Positions 8,395 to 18,613 are shown, numbered from the stretch's first letter. The stretch: 64,000 nt of DNA from an uncultured Pelagibacteraceae bacterium (GCA_902615715.1 CACMQA010000003.1:82001-146000); one strand, 5' to 3'. Made by a program: numbers and translations. The notes: a model not told the origin generated them from the letters alone.

Positions 8395-9288
8395 ATGGAG
8401 CTTCCTGTTGTTAATCATCCTGACTATGTAGCTAAGATTAACGACGATAACAAATTTCCTATTCAGAAGTTTGGTGCTTTAGCAGAACATTTATTAAATT
8501 TTAGCGTGGTTAAAAAGTTTTATATTCCTCAAGAATGCTCTATAAAAACAATGAAAACATCACATTCATTGAAATATATAAATCATATAAAAAATAAAAC
8601 TTTAGATATTAAACTTCAAAAAAAAATTGGTTTTCCGATCAATGATAGCGTAGTAAGGAGATCTTTTGTTGCAACTGGTGGAACTGTTCTTGCTAGTAAA
8701 CTTGCTTTAGATTCAAAACTAGCATGTAATACAGCAGGCGGTAGTCACCATGCTACATTCGATTGTGGTGCTGGTTATTGTGTCTTTAATGATGTCGCTG
8801 TTGCAGCAAATTATCTAAAAAATAAGAATTACGCAAAAAAAATACTTATAATCGATTTAGATGTGCACCAAGGAAACGGAAATTCAGAAATATTTAAAAA
8901 TGATCCAAATATTCTAACATTTAGTATGCATTGTGCATCTAATTACCCAGCAAAGAAATCAAAGAGTGATATTGATGTTGAGCTAAAAGATAAAATGGAA
9001 GACAAGGAATATTTAAATATTCTACATAAAAATTTAAAAGAACTTAACAAAAATAAATACGATTTTGTATTTTATGTAGCTGGAGTTGACATTCATTTTG
9101 AAGATCGTTTAGGTAAACTAAAAATTTCTGATGATGGAATTAATAAAAGAGATCAAATAGTAATTGAAAATTTTTACTCGAAAAATACCCCTTTGTGCGG
9201 TGTTCTAGGTGGAGGCTATAATAAGAGTTTTGAAAAACTTATTGAGCTTCATTCAATGTTACATAAAAATTGTGCTAAAATTATTTAA
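8395..9288 (+). CDS. Histone deacetylase family protein
   Basis: AGGSHHATFDCGAGYCVFNDVA and IDLDVHQGNG motifs of the HDAC/AcuC superfamily. Confidence 0.9.
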   Translation: MELPVVNHPDYVAKINDDNKFPIQKFGALAEHLLNFSVVKKFYIPQECSIKTMKTSHSLKYINHIKNKTLDIKLQKKIGFPINDSVVRRSFVATGGTVLASKLALDSKLACNTAGGSHHATFDCGAGYCVFNDVAVAANYLKNKNYAKKILIIDLDVHQGNGNSEIFKNDPNILTFSMHCASNYPAKKSKSDIDVELKDKMEDKEYLNILHKNLKELNKNKYDFVFYVAGVDIHFEDRLGKLKISDDGINKRDQIVIENFYSKNTPLCGVLGGGYNKSFEKLIELHSMLHKNCAKII

Positions 9289-9289
9289 A

Positions 9290-9337
9290 CCCAGTCCCAA
9301 CTCCCTTTGTAGGAGTTCTAGGGTTTGGGACCGAGCT
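9290..9337. other. GC-rich structured intergenic element between convergent genes
   Basis: GTCCCAA (9294-9300)/TTGGGAC (9325-9331) and alternative AACTCC (9299-9304)/GGAGTT (9312-9317) pairings; no strong T-tract. Confidence 0.45.
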
Positions 9338-9390
9338 TAGTTGAAAATTAACCTAAATTTAGTTTGATATTAATACATGAAAATGACGCG

Positions 9391-11322
9391 CTACAATTTT
9401 AACTGCGGCAAATTTTTAAAAAACTTTAAACTCTCAGGATTGGCTATTGCCTCTTTATTATTGATTGTTTCACCGTGAATTACTTTTCTAACCGCCAACT
9501 CAACTATTTTACCACTTTTTGTCCTAGGGATTTCTGGCACCTTAATAACCACTGAAGGAACATGTTTCGGGGAGCAGTTTTTTCGAATTTTTGATTTAAT
9601 TGTTTTTATTTTTTCATCATCCAACTCCTCATTGTTTTTTGTAGTAATAAATAAAACAATTCTTACATCATCATTATAATCTTGCCCAACAACAAGCCCT
9701 TCAGTTATGAAATCAATATCTTCAACTTGTTGATAAATTTCTGATGTTCCTATCCTCACGCCTCCGGGATTTAACGTAGCATCAGATCGTCCTCTCATTA
9801 TAAAACCATTATTTATAGTTCGCTCAATAAAATCACCGTGATGCCAAATATTTTCAAATCTATTGAAATAAGCCTTGTGATATTTTTGTCCGTCATCATC
9901 ACCCCAAAACTTTACAGGCATGGATGGAAAAGGTTTTTTAACTACAAGCTCCCCCTTCTCTCCATCTTTTACACTTTTTCCCTCATCAGTAAAAACATCC
10001 ACATCAATACCTAAGCTTTGACCTTGAATTTCTCCCATGTATACATTTGAATAAAGATTTCCTAAAACTAAACAGCCAACTAAATCTGTTCCTCCTGCAA
10101 TAGAAGCAAGATGTACATCTTTCTTTAAATTATCATATACATACTTAAAGCTTTCCTCGGCTAAGGGAGAGCCTGTTGAAGTTATTATTTTTATTGAACT
10201 CAGATCTAGATTTTTACTATTATATTTTTCATTCTTTAAATGATCGATGTATTTAGCGCTAACTCCAAATAGATTTATTTTCTTGTTTTGACAATACTCT
10301 AAGAGAACATCTATTTTTGGATAAACAGGTGCTCCATCGAATAAAAATATAGATGAGCCAGTTGCTAATCCTCCAACCAACCAATTCCACATCATCCAGC
10401 CCGTAGTAGTATAATAAAATAATTTTTCATTATCCCTGATATCGCAATGAAGCATGAATTCTTTATTATGTTCAATTAAAACGTTTCCAGTTCCATGTGT
10501 TATACATTTTGGTTTTCCAGTAGTACCACTTGAATAGAGAATATAAATAGGATGATTAAATTCAAATCTTTCAAAAGTTTCATCCATTTTTTCTTTTTCT
10601 AAAACCTCATCAAAGTTTATATAATTTTGAAGATTAATCTTTTCTTTCTTATTATATGCAAACACTAAAGTTTTTTTTATCGATGGAATTTGCTTTAAAA
10701 TATTTTCAATTTTTTCAAGAATGTTAATTTTTTTACCATTATAAAAATAGTGATCACTAGTAATTAAAATACTAGGTTCAATTTGTTTAAATCTATCTAC
10801 AACTCCTTGGGTTCCAAAGTCTGGGGAACATGACGACCAAATAATTCCGTTTTTTGCACAAGATAAGAATCCTATTATAGACTCAATTTTATTTGGGACA
10901 TAAGCAGCAACTCGATCCCCTTTTTTTAAACCTATAGATTTTAAATAATTAGAAAATTTACAAACTTTACTATAAAGTTGTTTCCAAGAAATCTCTTCTT
11001 CAAACCCTTTCTCGGATAAAAAACTTATTGCTATTTCTGATGACTTTTTCTTAAGAATATTCTCAGAATAATTTAATTTAGAATCTGGAAAGAAATTAGT
11101 TTTATTAAATATCTTATTATGTTTAATTATTTCTTTTCCTTTATCTCCAATAATCTTTGAATAGTCCCAAAACTTTGACCAAAATTCATCGGGATGATCT
11201 ACTGACCATTTCCACAAATTTTTAAAATTGTAGTTCGATTTTATATTTATATATTTTGAAAAATCCTCAAGAAGAGATTCTTTTTTTCTTTTACCAGAGG
11301 GTTCCCACAGAAATTTTTCCAT
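9391..11322 (-). CDS. aacS: Acetoacetate--CoA ligase
   Basis: N-terminal ACAS domain; YILYSSGTTGKPKCITHGTGNVLIEHNKEFMLHCDI, TTTGWMMWNWLVGGL, RTKSGKIVELAVRKVIHG typical of acetoacetyl-CoA synthetases. Confidence 0.92.
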   Translation of the reverse strand: MEKFLWEPSGKRKKESLLEDFSKYINIKSNYNFKNLWKWSVDHPDEFWSKFWDYSKIIGDKGKEIIKHNKIFNKTNFFPDSKLNYSENILKKKSSEIAISFLSEKGFEEEISWKQLYSKVCKFSNYLKSIGLKKGDRVAAYVPNKIESIIGFLSCAKNGIIWSSCSPDFGTQGVVDRFKQIEPSILITSDHYFYNGKKINILEKIENILKQIPSIKKTLVFAYNKKEKINLQNYINFDEVLEKEKMDETFERFEFNHPIYILYSSGTTGKPKCITHGTGNVLIEHNKEFMLHCDIRDNEKLFYYTTTGWMMWNWLVGGLATGSSIFLFDGAPVYPKIDVLLEYCQNKKINLFGVSAKYIDHLKNEKYNSKNLDLSSIKIITSTGSPLAEESFKYVYDNLKKDVHLASIAGGTDLVGCLVLGNLYSNVYMGEIQGQSLGIDVDVFTDEGKSVKDGEKGELVVKKPFPSMPVKFWGDDDGQKYHKAYFNRFENIWHHGDFIERTINNGFIMRGRSDATLNPGGVRIGTSEIYQQVEDIDFITEGLVVGQDYNDDVRIVLFITTKNNEELDDEKIKTIKSKIRKNCSPKHVPSVVIKVPEIPRTKSGKIVELAVRKVIHGETINNKEAIANPESLKFFKNLPQLKL

Positions 11323-11449
11323 AAAAGCTAGCTTAGCTTTTATTTTTTTATCTTAATAGATATTTTTTAAGAATAATTTTCTGAACTAAAACTGCTCTAT
11401 TTGTTTTAATATCTCTTTTTTTAAATAAAAAATTTATTAACCAACGCAT

Positions 11450-11497
11450 GTCACATATGAATAAAACTAATTGACGAAAAAAAGCAGAAAATGTGAC
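11450..11497. promoter_or_regulatory. Inverted GTCACAT / ATGTGAC half-sites upstream of the pyruvate dehydrogenase operon
   Basis: GTCACAT at 11450-11456 and ATGTGAC at 11491-11497. Confidence 0.25.
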
Positions 11498-11577
11498 AAA
11501 AATTGATCTTATCCGACTATTTGCCCTATTCTTTAATGTTTATTAATTATTTATTTTTTAATATGTTGCACCCAGTT

Positions 11578-11583
11578 TATAAT
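11578..11583 (+). promoter_or_regulatory. Candidate -10 box TATAAT, 8 nt before the E1 start codon
   Basis: TATAATagctaattATG; -35 region not convincing. Confidence 0.35.
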
Positions 11584-11591
11584 AGCTAATT

Positions 11592-14500
11592 ATGGCTCAG
11601 AATATTTCAGTTCCAGATATAGGTGATTTTAAAGACGTAGAGGTCATAGAAGTTTTAGTTAAACCTGGAGACCAAATAAACAAGAATGATCCTATTGTTA
11701 CAATTGAAAGTGACAAGTCCAGTGTGGAAATACCTTCACCTGCTGCTGGAGAAATTAAAGATTTAAAAGTTAAAATTGGAGATAAAGTTTCAGAGGGAAG
11801 CGTATTAGCAACTATAGAAAATGGTCAAGCTGCATCAGCTCCAAAAGAGAAAAAAATTGAAAAAGAAGTTCAAACTCAAGAAAAACCAAAAACTAATGGC
11901 GAGGTAAATCAGGTAAGACAAGTTAAGAAAGTCTTTGCTGAACCAGCTTCTAAAGATGACATTGATCCTATTGAGACTAATGAGTGGATAGACTCTCTAA
12001 ATTCAGTTATTGAAAACGATGGTTCTTCAAGAGCAAGTTACTTATTAAACAAAGTTATCGATCAAGCTTATAAATCTGGCTTAGTTCTTCCAGATACAAG
12101 AACAACTCCTTATATAAATACTATTCCGCCAGAAGCTGAAGCAAAATCACCTGGCGATCAAAATATTGAAAAAAAAATACGGGCATATGTAAGGTGGAAT
12201 GCGGCAGCTATGGTTGTTAAGGCTAATAAAAAAAGTCCTGAACTAGGTGGCCATATCGGTACTTTTGCATCTGCAGCCACACTTTATGATGTGGGAATGA
12301 ATCATTTTTGGAGAGCAAAGAATAATAAATTTGGTGGAGATTTAATTTATTTTCAAGGGCACTCCGCTCCAGGAATGTACGCTCGAGCTTTCTTAGAGGG
12401 AAGACTTACTTCAAAACAACTTGATGGTTTTAGGCAAGAAGTAAATAAAGGAGGTTTGTCATCATATCCCCACCCTTGGTTGATGCCAAAGTTCTGGCAG
12501 TTTCCAACGGTCTCTATGGGTCTAGGACCCATCATGGCTATATATCAAGCCAGATTTTTAAAATATTTAATTAATAGAGGGTTGGTTAAAGATGAAGGAA
12601 GAAAAATTTGGGTATTTCTTGGTGATGGTGAAATGGATGAACCTGAGTCACTTGGTGCAATTGGATTAGCTGCTCGTGAAAAATTAGATAATTTAATTTT
12701 TGTTGTAAATTGTAATTTGCAAAGACTGGACGGTCCCGTTCGAGGAAATAGTAAAATTATTCAGGAACTAGAGGGTAGCTTTAGAGGTTCGGGTTGGAAT
12801 GTAATAAAAGTTATTTGGGGATCATACTGGGATCAATTATTAGCCAAAGATAAAACGGGCCTTCTTATAAAGAGAATGAATGAATGCGTAGATGGAGAAT
12901 ACCAAGCGTTTAAGGCTAAAGGTGGTTCATATGTTAGAGAAAAGTTTTTTGGAAAATATCCTGAGCTTACTGAACTTGTTTCTTCATTATCAGATAAAGA
13001 TATTTGGAGATTAAATAGAGGTGGCCATGATCCTCACAAAGTTTATGCAGCATACGCAGCAGCAATACAACATGCTGGATCACCTACGGTTATCTTAGCA
13101 AAAACTATTAAAGGATATGGAATGGGTAAAACAGGTGAAAGTGTAAACACAACCCACCAACAAAAAAAATTAGATGAGGAAGATCTACTTTACTATAGAG
13201 ACAGATTTAATGTCCCGCTTACAGATAAACAAGTTAAAGATATAGAGTATTACAAACCAAGCGAGAGTTCTGAAGAGATTAAATATTTAAAAGATAAGAG
13301 AATAAAACTAGGTGGTTTTATTCCAGAACGATCATCTTTTGCAAAACAAATTAAAGCTCCACCAAAAGACATCTTTGATGCATTCATGAAATCAACCGGG
13401 GAAAAAGAAATGTCTACGACAATGGCTTTAGTGAGAATGATGACTGCACTCCTTAGAGATAAAAATGTTGCACCAAGGTTAGTACCAATTATCCCTGACG
13501 AAGCGAGAACTTTTGGAATGGAGGGTTTCTTTCAAAAAATTGGTATTTATGCCCACGAGGGACAAAAATATGAGCCAGTGGACTCTGAACAGCTAAGTTC
13601 ATATCGAGAAGATAAAAGTGGACAAGTTTTAGAAGAAGGTATCAATGAGTCTGGGGCAATGTCATCCTGGATTGCAGCAGGAACCGCTTATACTAATCAT
13701 GATATCGAAATGATACCAGTTTATATTTTCTATTCTATGTTCGGATTTCAAAGAGTTGGGGATTTAGCATGGGCAGCTGGTGACTCTCAAGCAAGAGGTT
13801 TTTTAATTGGAGCAACAGCAGGAAGAACCACATTAGCTGGAGAAGGATTACAACACCAAGACGGACATAGTCAGTTGTTAGCATCAAACATCCCAAACTG
13901 CATTAGTTATGACCCAACGTTTGCTTACGAGATGGCAACAATATTTAGAGAAGGCTTAAGAAGAATGCATGAAAAGAAAGAGAATGTCTTCTACTACATC
14001 ACTGCAATGAATGAAAACTACTCTCATCCAGAAAAACCTAAAGGTTGTAAAGATGGTATTTTAAAAGGAATGTACTTATTCAAAGAAGGAAAAAATAAAG
14101 GAAAAACTAAAGTTCAATTATTAGGTTCAGGAACAATTTTAAGAGAAATCATATCCGCTTCTGAAATCTTGTCAAAAGAATATAATATAGATGCAGACAT
14201 ATGGAGCGTGACAAGTTTTAATGAATTAAGAAGAGATGGAATGGAAACTGAAAGATTGAATCTTTTAAATCCAAATAAAAAACCAAAAAAATCTTACGTT
14301 CAAGAATGTTTATCAAAAAGAGATGGACCAGTCATAGCAGCTTCAGATTATACAAGAGCATTCACTGATCAAATAAGACCTTACACAGACAAAAAGTTTT
14401 ATTCATTTGGAACAGATGGTTACGGAAGAAGTGACACGAGGAAAAATCTTAGAAAATTTTTTGAGGTAGATAAAGAGCATATTGTAGCCTTTACCTTAAG

Positions 14501-14600
14501 CGCATTAGCAAAAGAACAACTTGTTGGCTCTGAAGAAGCAGAAAAAGCAATTAAAAAATATAAGATAGACAAAGAGAAGGATTTCCCAGCGAACTTATAA
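11592..14600 (+). CDS. aceE: Pyruvate dehydrogenase E1 (homodimeric type) with fused N-terminal lipoyl domain
   Basis: Residues ~1-80 are a lipoyl domain (SVPDIGDFKDVEVIEVLVKPGD...TIESDKSSVEIPSP), followed by full-length AceE (GHIGTFASAATLYDVGMNHFW, LGDGEMDEPESLGAI, GMGKTGE). Confidence 0.95.
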   Translation: MAQNISVPDIGDFKDVEVIEVLVKPGDQINKNDPIVTIESDKSSVEIPSPAAGEIKDLKVKIGDKVSEGSVLATIENGQAASAPKEKKIEKEVQTQEKPKTNGEVNQVRQVKKVFAEPASKDDIDPIETNEWIDSLNSVIENDGSSRASYLLNKVIDQAYKSGLVLPDTRTTPYINTIPPEAEAKSPGDQNIEKKIRAYVRWNAAAMVVKANKKSPELGGHIGTFASAATLYDVGMNHFWRAKNNKFGGDLIYFQGHSAPGMYARAFLEGRLTSKQLDGFRQEVNKGGLSSYPHPWLMPKFWQFPTVSMGLGPIMAIYQARFLKYLINRGLVKDEGRKIWVFLGDGEMDEPESLGAIGLAAREKLDNLIFVVNCNLQRLDGPVRGNSKIIQELEGSFRGSGWNVIKVIWGSYWDQLLAKDKTGLLIKRMNECVDGEYQAFKAKGGSYVREKFFGKYPELTELVSSLSDKDIWRLNRGGHDPHKVYAAYAAAIQHAGSPTVILAKTIKGYGMGKTGESVNTTHQQKKLDEEDLLYYRDRFNVPLTDKQVKDIEYYKPSESSEEIKYLKDKRIKLGGFIPERSSFAKQIKAPPKDIFDAFMKSTGEKEMSTTMALVRMMTALLRDKNVAPRLVPIIPDEARTFGMEGFFQKIGIYAHEGQKYEPVDSEQLSSYREDKSGQVLEEGINESGAMSSWIAAGTAYTNHDIEMIPVYIFYSMFGFQRVGDLAWAAGDSQARGFLIGATAGRTTLAGEGLQHQDGHSQLLASNIPNCISYDPTFAYEMATIFREGLRRMHEKKENVFYYITAMNENYSHPEKPKGCKDGILKGMYLFKEGKNKGKTKVQLLGSGTILREIISASEILSKEYNIDADIWSVTSFNELRRDGMETERLNLLNPNKKPKKSYVQECLSKRDGPVIAASDYTRAFTDQIRPYTDKKFYSFGTDGYGRSDTRKNLRKFFEVDKEHIVAFTLSALAKEQLVGSEEAEKAIKKYKIDKEKDFPANL

Positions 14601-14601
14601 A

Positions 14602-15864
14602 ATGACAATTCAAAAAATTTTAGTTCCAGATATGGGTGACTTTAAAGATGTAGAAGTCATCGAGGTTCTTGTAAAAAAAGGTCAAGTTATTAAAAAAAAT
14701 GACTCTTTAATAACTTTAGAAAGCGACAAATCAAGTGTTGAGGTGCCATCTACTCACGAAGGCAAGGTAGAAAAAATTAATGTTTCTGTAGGTGATAAAA
14801 TTAATAAAGGAGATTTAATTCTTACTTTAGAGTCAAAACAAGAAACAAATGAACCTATAAAAGAAAAATCTAAAAAAGAACCAGTAAAACAAAAAATACA
14901 AAATGAAGTAGTTCAGGTACAACAGCAACAACCTGCACCTAGTGTTCCTGCTTCAGGAAAAAGTTCTGCAAGTCCAAAAATAAGAAAATTTGCAAGAGAG
15001 CTGGGAGCGGATATTTCTAAGATTTCTGGCACGCAACGAGCTGGAAGAGTATCAGAAGAAGATGTAAAAAATTTTATAAGATCTCAAGTTACAGTTTCTC
15101 AAGGTGAAGTGCAAAAAAAAGAAGTTGCAAAATATGTAGAAGAATATTCTCACGAAGAATTTGGAGAAATAGCAACACAAGGTCTACCACGTGTTAAGAA
15201 ACTTTCGGGACCACATTTAGTCAGATCGTGGACAGAAATTCCACACGTTACTCAACATGATGAAATAGATGTTACTGACATGGAACAGTTTAGAAATTCT
15301 TTATATGATTATTATACTGGTGAAAAAATAAAAGTAACTCCTCTTGCTTTTATTGCAAAAGCCTTGGTGAGTGCTCTAAAAGAATTTCCAAATTTTAACG
15401 CGTCATTAAACCTTGAGAGTAATAAAATTATTTATAAAAAATATTTTCATATCGGTTTTGCCGTTGATACTCCGCATGGCCTAATGGTTCCTAAATTAAG
15501 AAACGTTGATCAAATGAGTATTCAAAAAATTGGGGAAGAGCTTAAAAATACAAGTCAACTATGCAGAGAACTAAAGATTGATAAAAAAGAATTTTTTGGT
15601 GGATCGATGACTATTTCAAGTTTAGGAGGAATTGGCGGAACACATTTTACACCTATCATTAATCCACCAGAGGTAGCCATTTTAGGAGTTGGAAGAACTT
15701 TCGATCGACTTGTTAAAGAAAAAAATCAAATAGTTTCTAAAAAGATACTTCCGATATCACTTTCTTATGATCACAGATTAATAGATGGCGCGGAAGGTGC
15801 TAGATTTTGTGTTTATCTTGGAAAATGTCTTGGAAAAGATTTTGCCTTTAAGCTTGCTGTTTAG
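14602..15864 (+). CDS. aceF: Dihydrolipoamide acetyltransferase E2 of pyruvate dehydrogenase
   Basis: Lipoyl domain (ESDKSSVEVPS), E3-binding domain (ASPKIRKFARELGADISKI), catalytic SYDHRLIDGAEG. Confidence 0.95.
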   Translation: MTIQKILVPDMGDFKDVEVIEVLVKKGQVIKKNDSLITLESDKSSVEVPSTHEGKVEKINVSVGDKINKGDLILTLESKQETNEPIKEKSKKEPVKQKIQNEVVQVQQQQPAPSVPASGKSSASPKIRKFARELGADISKISGTQRAGRVSEEDVKNFIRSQVTVSQGEVQKKEVAKYVEEYSHEEFGEIATQGLPRVKKLSGPHLVRSWTEIPHVTQHDEIDVTDMEQFRNSLYDYYTGEKIKVTPLAFIAKALVSALKEFPNFNASLNLESNKIIYKKYFHIGFAVDTPHGLMVPKLRNVDQMSIQKIGEELKNTSQLCRELKIDKKEFFGGSMTISSLGGIGGTHFTPIINPPEVAILGVGRTFDRLVKEKNQIVSKKILPISLSYDHRLIDGAEGARFCVYLGKCLGKDFAFKLAV

Positions 15865-15888
15865 ATCTTCTTAAACTATTAACCCCTG

Positions 15889-16791
15889 ATGGATAAAAAA
15901 TCGTTCTCACTGATTTGTGCTATTGTTACGTCCGTTCTTTGGGGCTCAGCTTTTGTGGCGCAAGACATGGGTATGGATTTTATTGGACCTCATACTTTTA
16001 ATGTAGGAAGATTTTTAATAGGATTTTTAACTTTAGTTCCTTTCTTTTTTATTTTTGAATTTAAAAATATAAATTTCAAACAACTTGATAAAAGGAAAAT
16101 AGCTTATTTTTTATTTTATTTGGGATTTGTTTTAGCCATAGGTCAAGAGCTACAACAGATTTCTTTAATTTATACCGATGTAGCAAACACCGGAGTTTTT
16201 ACAGTATTCTATGTTTTAGTTGTTCCTGTAATTTCTTACTTTGTATTTTCAAAAAAAATGCACTGGTCTATTTGGCCATCGGTTTTTATCTGTATACTTG
16301 GCGGCTTACTTCTAAGCGAACTTAATAATTATTCGGTAAGATTGGGTGATACTTTAGGTATCTTAAGTGCCTTTTGTTGGGGAGTTCATATTTTGCTTAT
16401 TAAAAAAACGGTTGAAATGTTTAACTTTCCTATAACTATAGCAATGTCTCAATGTTTTGTGGCATGCCTAGTTTTGATTGGTCCAATGTTTTATTTTGAA
16501 GACCCTACGTTTAGTAATTTTTTAAAAGACTCATACGAAGTTTTATATGTGGGAATTCTATCAAGTGGCCTTGCTTTTTTATTACAAACATACAGTTTAC
16601 AAAATATATCTCCGGCTCCTGCTGCAATAGTTTTCTCGTTGGAAGGTGTTTTCGCAGCAATTTTAGCATGGTTAATATTAGACCAATTCTTAAATGAAAT
16701 TAAAGTTTTAGGAATATTTTTAATATTAGCTGCTGTAATTTTCTCACAACTAATGCCAATATATGATAAGAAAAATTATGGACGAAACTAA
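15889..16791 (+). CDS. EamA/DMT family transporter
   Basis: Ten-TM-like hydrophobic profile; ILWGSAFVAQD-type and SLEGVFAAILAWLILDQ EamA motifs. Confidence 0.88.
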   Translation: MDKKSFSLICAIVTSVLWGSAFVAQDMGMDFIGPHTFNVGRFLIGFLTLVPFFFIFEFKNINFKQLDKRKIAYFLFYLGFVLAIGQELQQISLIYTDVANTGVFTVFYVLVVPVISYFVFSKKMHWSIWPSVFICILGGLLLSELNNYSVRLGDTLGILSAFCWGVHILLIKKTVEMFNFPITIAMSQCFVACLVLIGPMFYFEDPTFSNFLKDSYEVLYVGILSSGLAFLLQTYSLQNISPAPAAIVFSLEGVFAAILAWLILDQFLNEIKVLGIFLILAAVIFSQLMPIYDKKNYGRN

Positions 16792-17155
16792 TAAAGGTTA
16801 TATGAAGCATTTAGGTGGTCTGGAATTAAAACAGATCAGCGAAACACAATACGAATTTATTGTTGAAGTAAAAGAAATACACTTAAACACTGGAAAAATT
16901 GCTCACGGTGGTTTCCTTGCATCCATTGCAGACACAGGAATGGGCACAGCTGCTCATAGAGTAGCAGGAGATAAAAGATGTGTAACAATTAATTTAGATA
17001 TGAAATTTATATCTGCAGGCTTGTTAGGCGATAAATTGAAAGGAAAGGTTAAGATACTGAAAAAAACAAATACTCTTATCTTTATCTCTTGTGAAATTTC
17101 AAATTCTAGCGACATAGTTTCCTCTGCAAGTGGTACTTGGAAAATACTAAAATAG
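16763..17155 (+). CDS. PaaI family (hotdog-fold) thioesterase
   Basis: HGGFLASIADTGMGTAAHR and TINLDMKFISAG motifs; alternative start at 16778 would reduce overlap with the upstream gene. Confidence 0.85.
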   Translation: MIRKIMDETNKGYMKHLGGLELKQISETQYEFIVEVKEIHLNTGKIAHGGFLASIADTGMGTAAHRVAGDKRCVTINLDMKFISAGLLGDKLKGKVKILKKTNTLIFISCEISNSSDIVSSASGTWKILK

Positions 17156-17161
17156 TTAATA

Positions 17162-18613
17162 ATGCATACAAAATCTGTTTTAGTTTCTGCTTTACTCTCT
17201 CTATTTATATTTAATAACGCGTCAGCAAATTTTTTTAAGAATATTACTAACTTAATTGAGGGAAATTACGAAAGCCTTAGATACGGAATATCAGTTGCTG
17301 ATGTAGACAACAATGGAACGTATGAATTTATAGTTGCGGGTTTTGGAAGTGAAAATTTAGCTCTTTCGTATAAAAATGATAAATTAAAAAATATTATTGA
17401 TGATAAAAAATTTACCGATAAAAAAAGTTTTACTATTGGAGTTGCTGCATGTGATATTGACTCTGATGGGTATGAAGAAATTTATTTTCTTAACACAGAC
17501 ACATATAGTGGTGAAAAAATATATTCTGATAGACTAATAGATCTAAAAAACAAAAAATTTTTTGATATTTTTGAACAGAAGAAAAATCAATCAGATTTAA
17601 ACCTTACAGCTGGTCGTTCAGTAGTCTGTGTAGATAGAAAAGGAAATGGAAAATTTGGAATTTATGTTGCTAATTATGGTGGCCCCACAAGATTCTATGA
17701 AAAATTTAAAGGAAGAATTGCTGACAGAGCAACAGAGTTTGGGTTAGACAAAATTACTGGAGGACGAGCAGTTGTCGCGGGCCACATTCTATCCGACAAT
17801 ATTGATATTTTCGCTGCAAACGAAAGAGGAGTTAATTTTTTGTATAAAAATGTTGATGGTACTTTCTATGATGTTGCCTCAAGCTACAAAGTTTTAGACC
17901 CCTATGAAAATGGAAGAGGAACAACCTTAAGTGATGTCTTGTACAGAGGGCAATTAGATATAGTGAGTGGTAATTGGGACGGAGAACATCGAATTTTTGT
18001 AAAAAAAGAAAATACATTTGAAGACATTGCTGAAGGTCAATTTAAGATACCGTCTAAAATAAGAACAGTAATATCTGCAGATTTTGACAATGATGGTTAC
18101 GATGAAATCTTTTTAAATAATATTGGAGAGCCAAATAAATTATTTAAAATTAAAGAAAATGGAGAGCTTAAGGAAATTGATTTAGCAATTAATTCTGAAC
18201 CTAATGGACTTGGCACTGGCGCAGCTGTAGCAGATATCGATAAAGATGGTATTTTAGAACTATTAATCTCACACGGAGAAACGGGGAGTCAAATACTTAC
18301 TCTTTATAAAGCTGACATAAAAAAAAGTAAAAATTTTTTAAGGATAAAGCCTTTAAATAAAAATGGAGCACCGGCAAGAGGTGCTACGGTAACGCTTACC
18401 TCAAATTTACGAGAGCACTCAAAAACAATCGATGCAGGATCAGGATATTTATGTCAAATGGAGCCTGTTGCTCATTATGGAATTCGGAAAGGCGAAAAAG
18501 ATTTTAAAGTTTCAATTAAATGGACAAACGGAAAGATTAATAATTACAAAATTACAAAAACTGGAAAAACATATATTTTTAAACAAAGTAATATGACTAT
18601 CTCGCCATCTTAA
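17162..18613 (+). CDS. Secreted FG-GAP/VCBS repeat protein with C-terminal ASPIC/UnbV (CRTAC1-like) domain
   Basis: Signal peptide; repeated VADVDNNGTYEFIV/ACDIDSDGYEEIYF/SADFDNDGYDEIFL blocks; C-terminal RGATVTL...GSGYLCQMEPVAHYGI. Confidence 0.85.
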   Translation: MHTKSVLVSALLSLFIFNNASANFFKNITNLIEGNYESLRYGISVADVDNNGTYEFIVAGFGSENLALSYKNDKLKNIIDDKKFTDKKSFTIGVAACDIDSDGYEEIYFLNTDTYSGEKIYSDRLIDLKNKKFFDIFEQKKNQSDLNLTAGRSVVCVDRKGNGKFGIYVANYGGPTRFYEKFKGRIADRATEFGLDKITGGRAVVAGHILSDNIDIFAANERGVNFLYKNVDGTFYDVASSYKVLDPYENGRGTTLSDVLYRGQLDIVSGNWDGEHRIFVKKENTFEDIAEGQFKIPSKIRTVISADFDNDGYDEIFLNNIGEPNKLFKIKENGELKEIDLAINSEPNGLGTGAAVADIDKDGILELLISHGETGSQILTLYKADIKKSKNFLRIKPLNKNGAPARGATVTLTSNLREHSKTIDAGSGYLCQMEPVAHYGIRKGEKDFKVSIKWTNGKINNYKITKTGKTYIFKQSNMTISPS

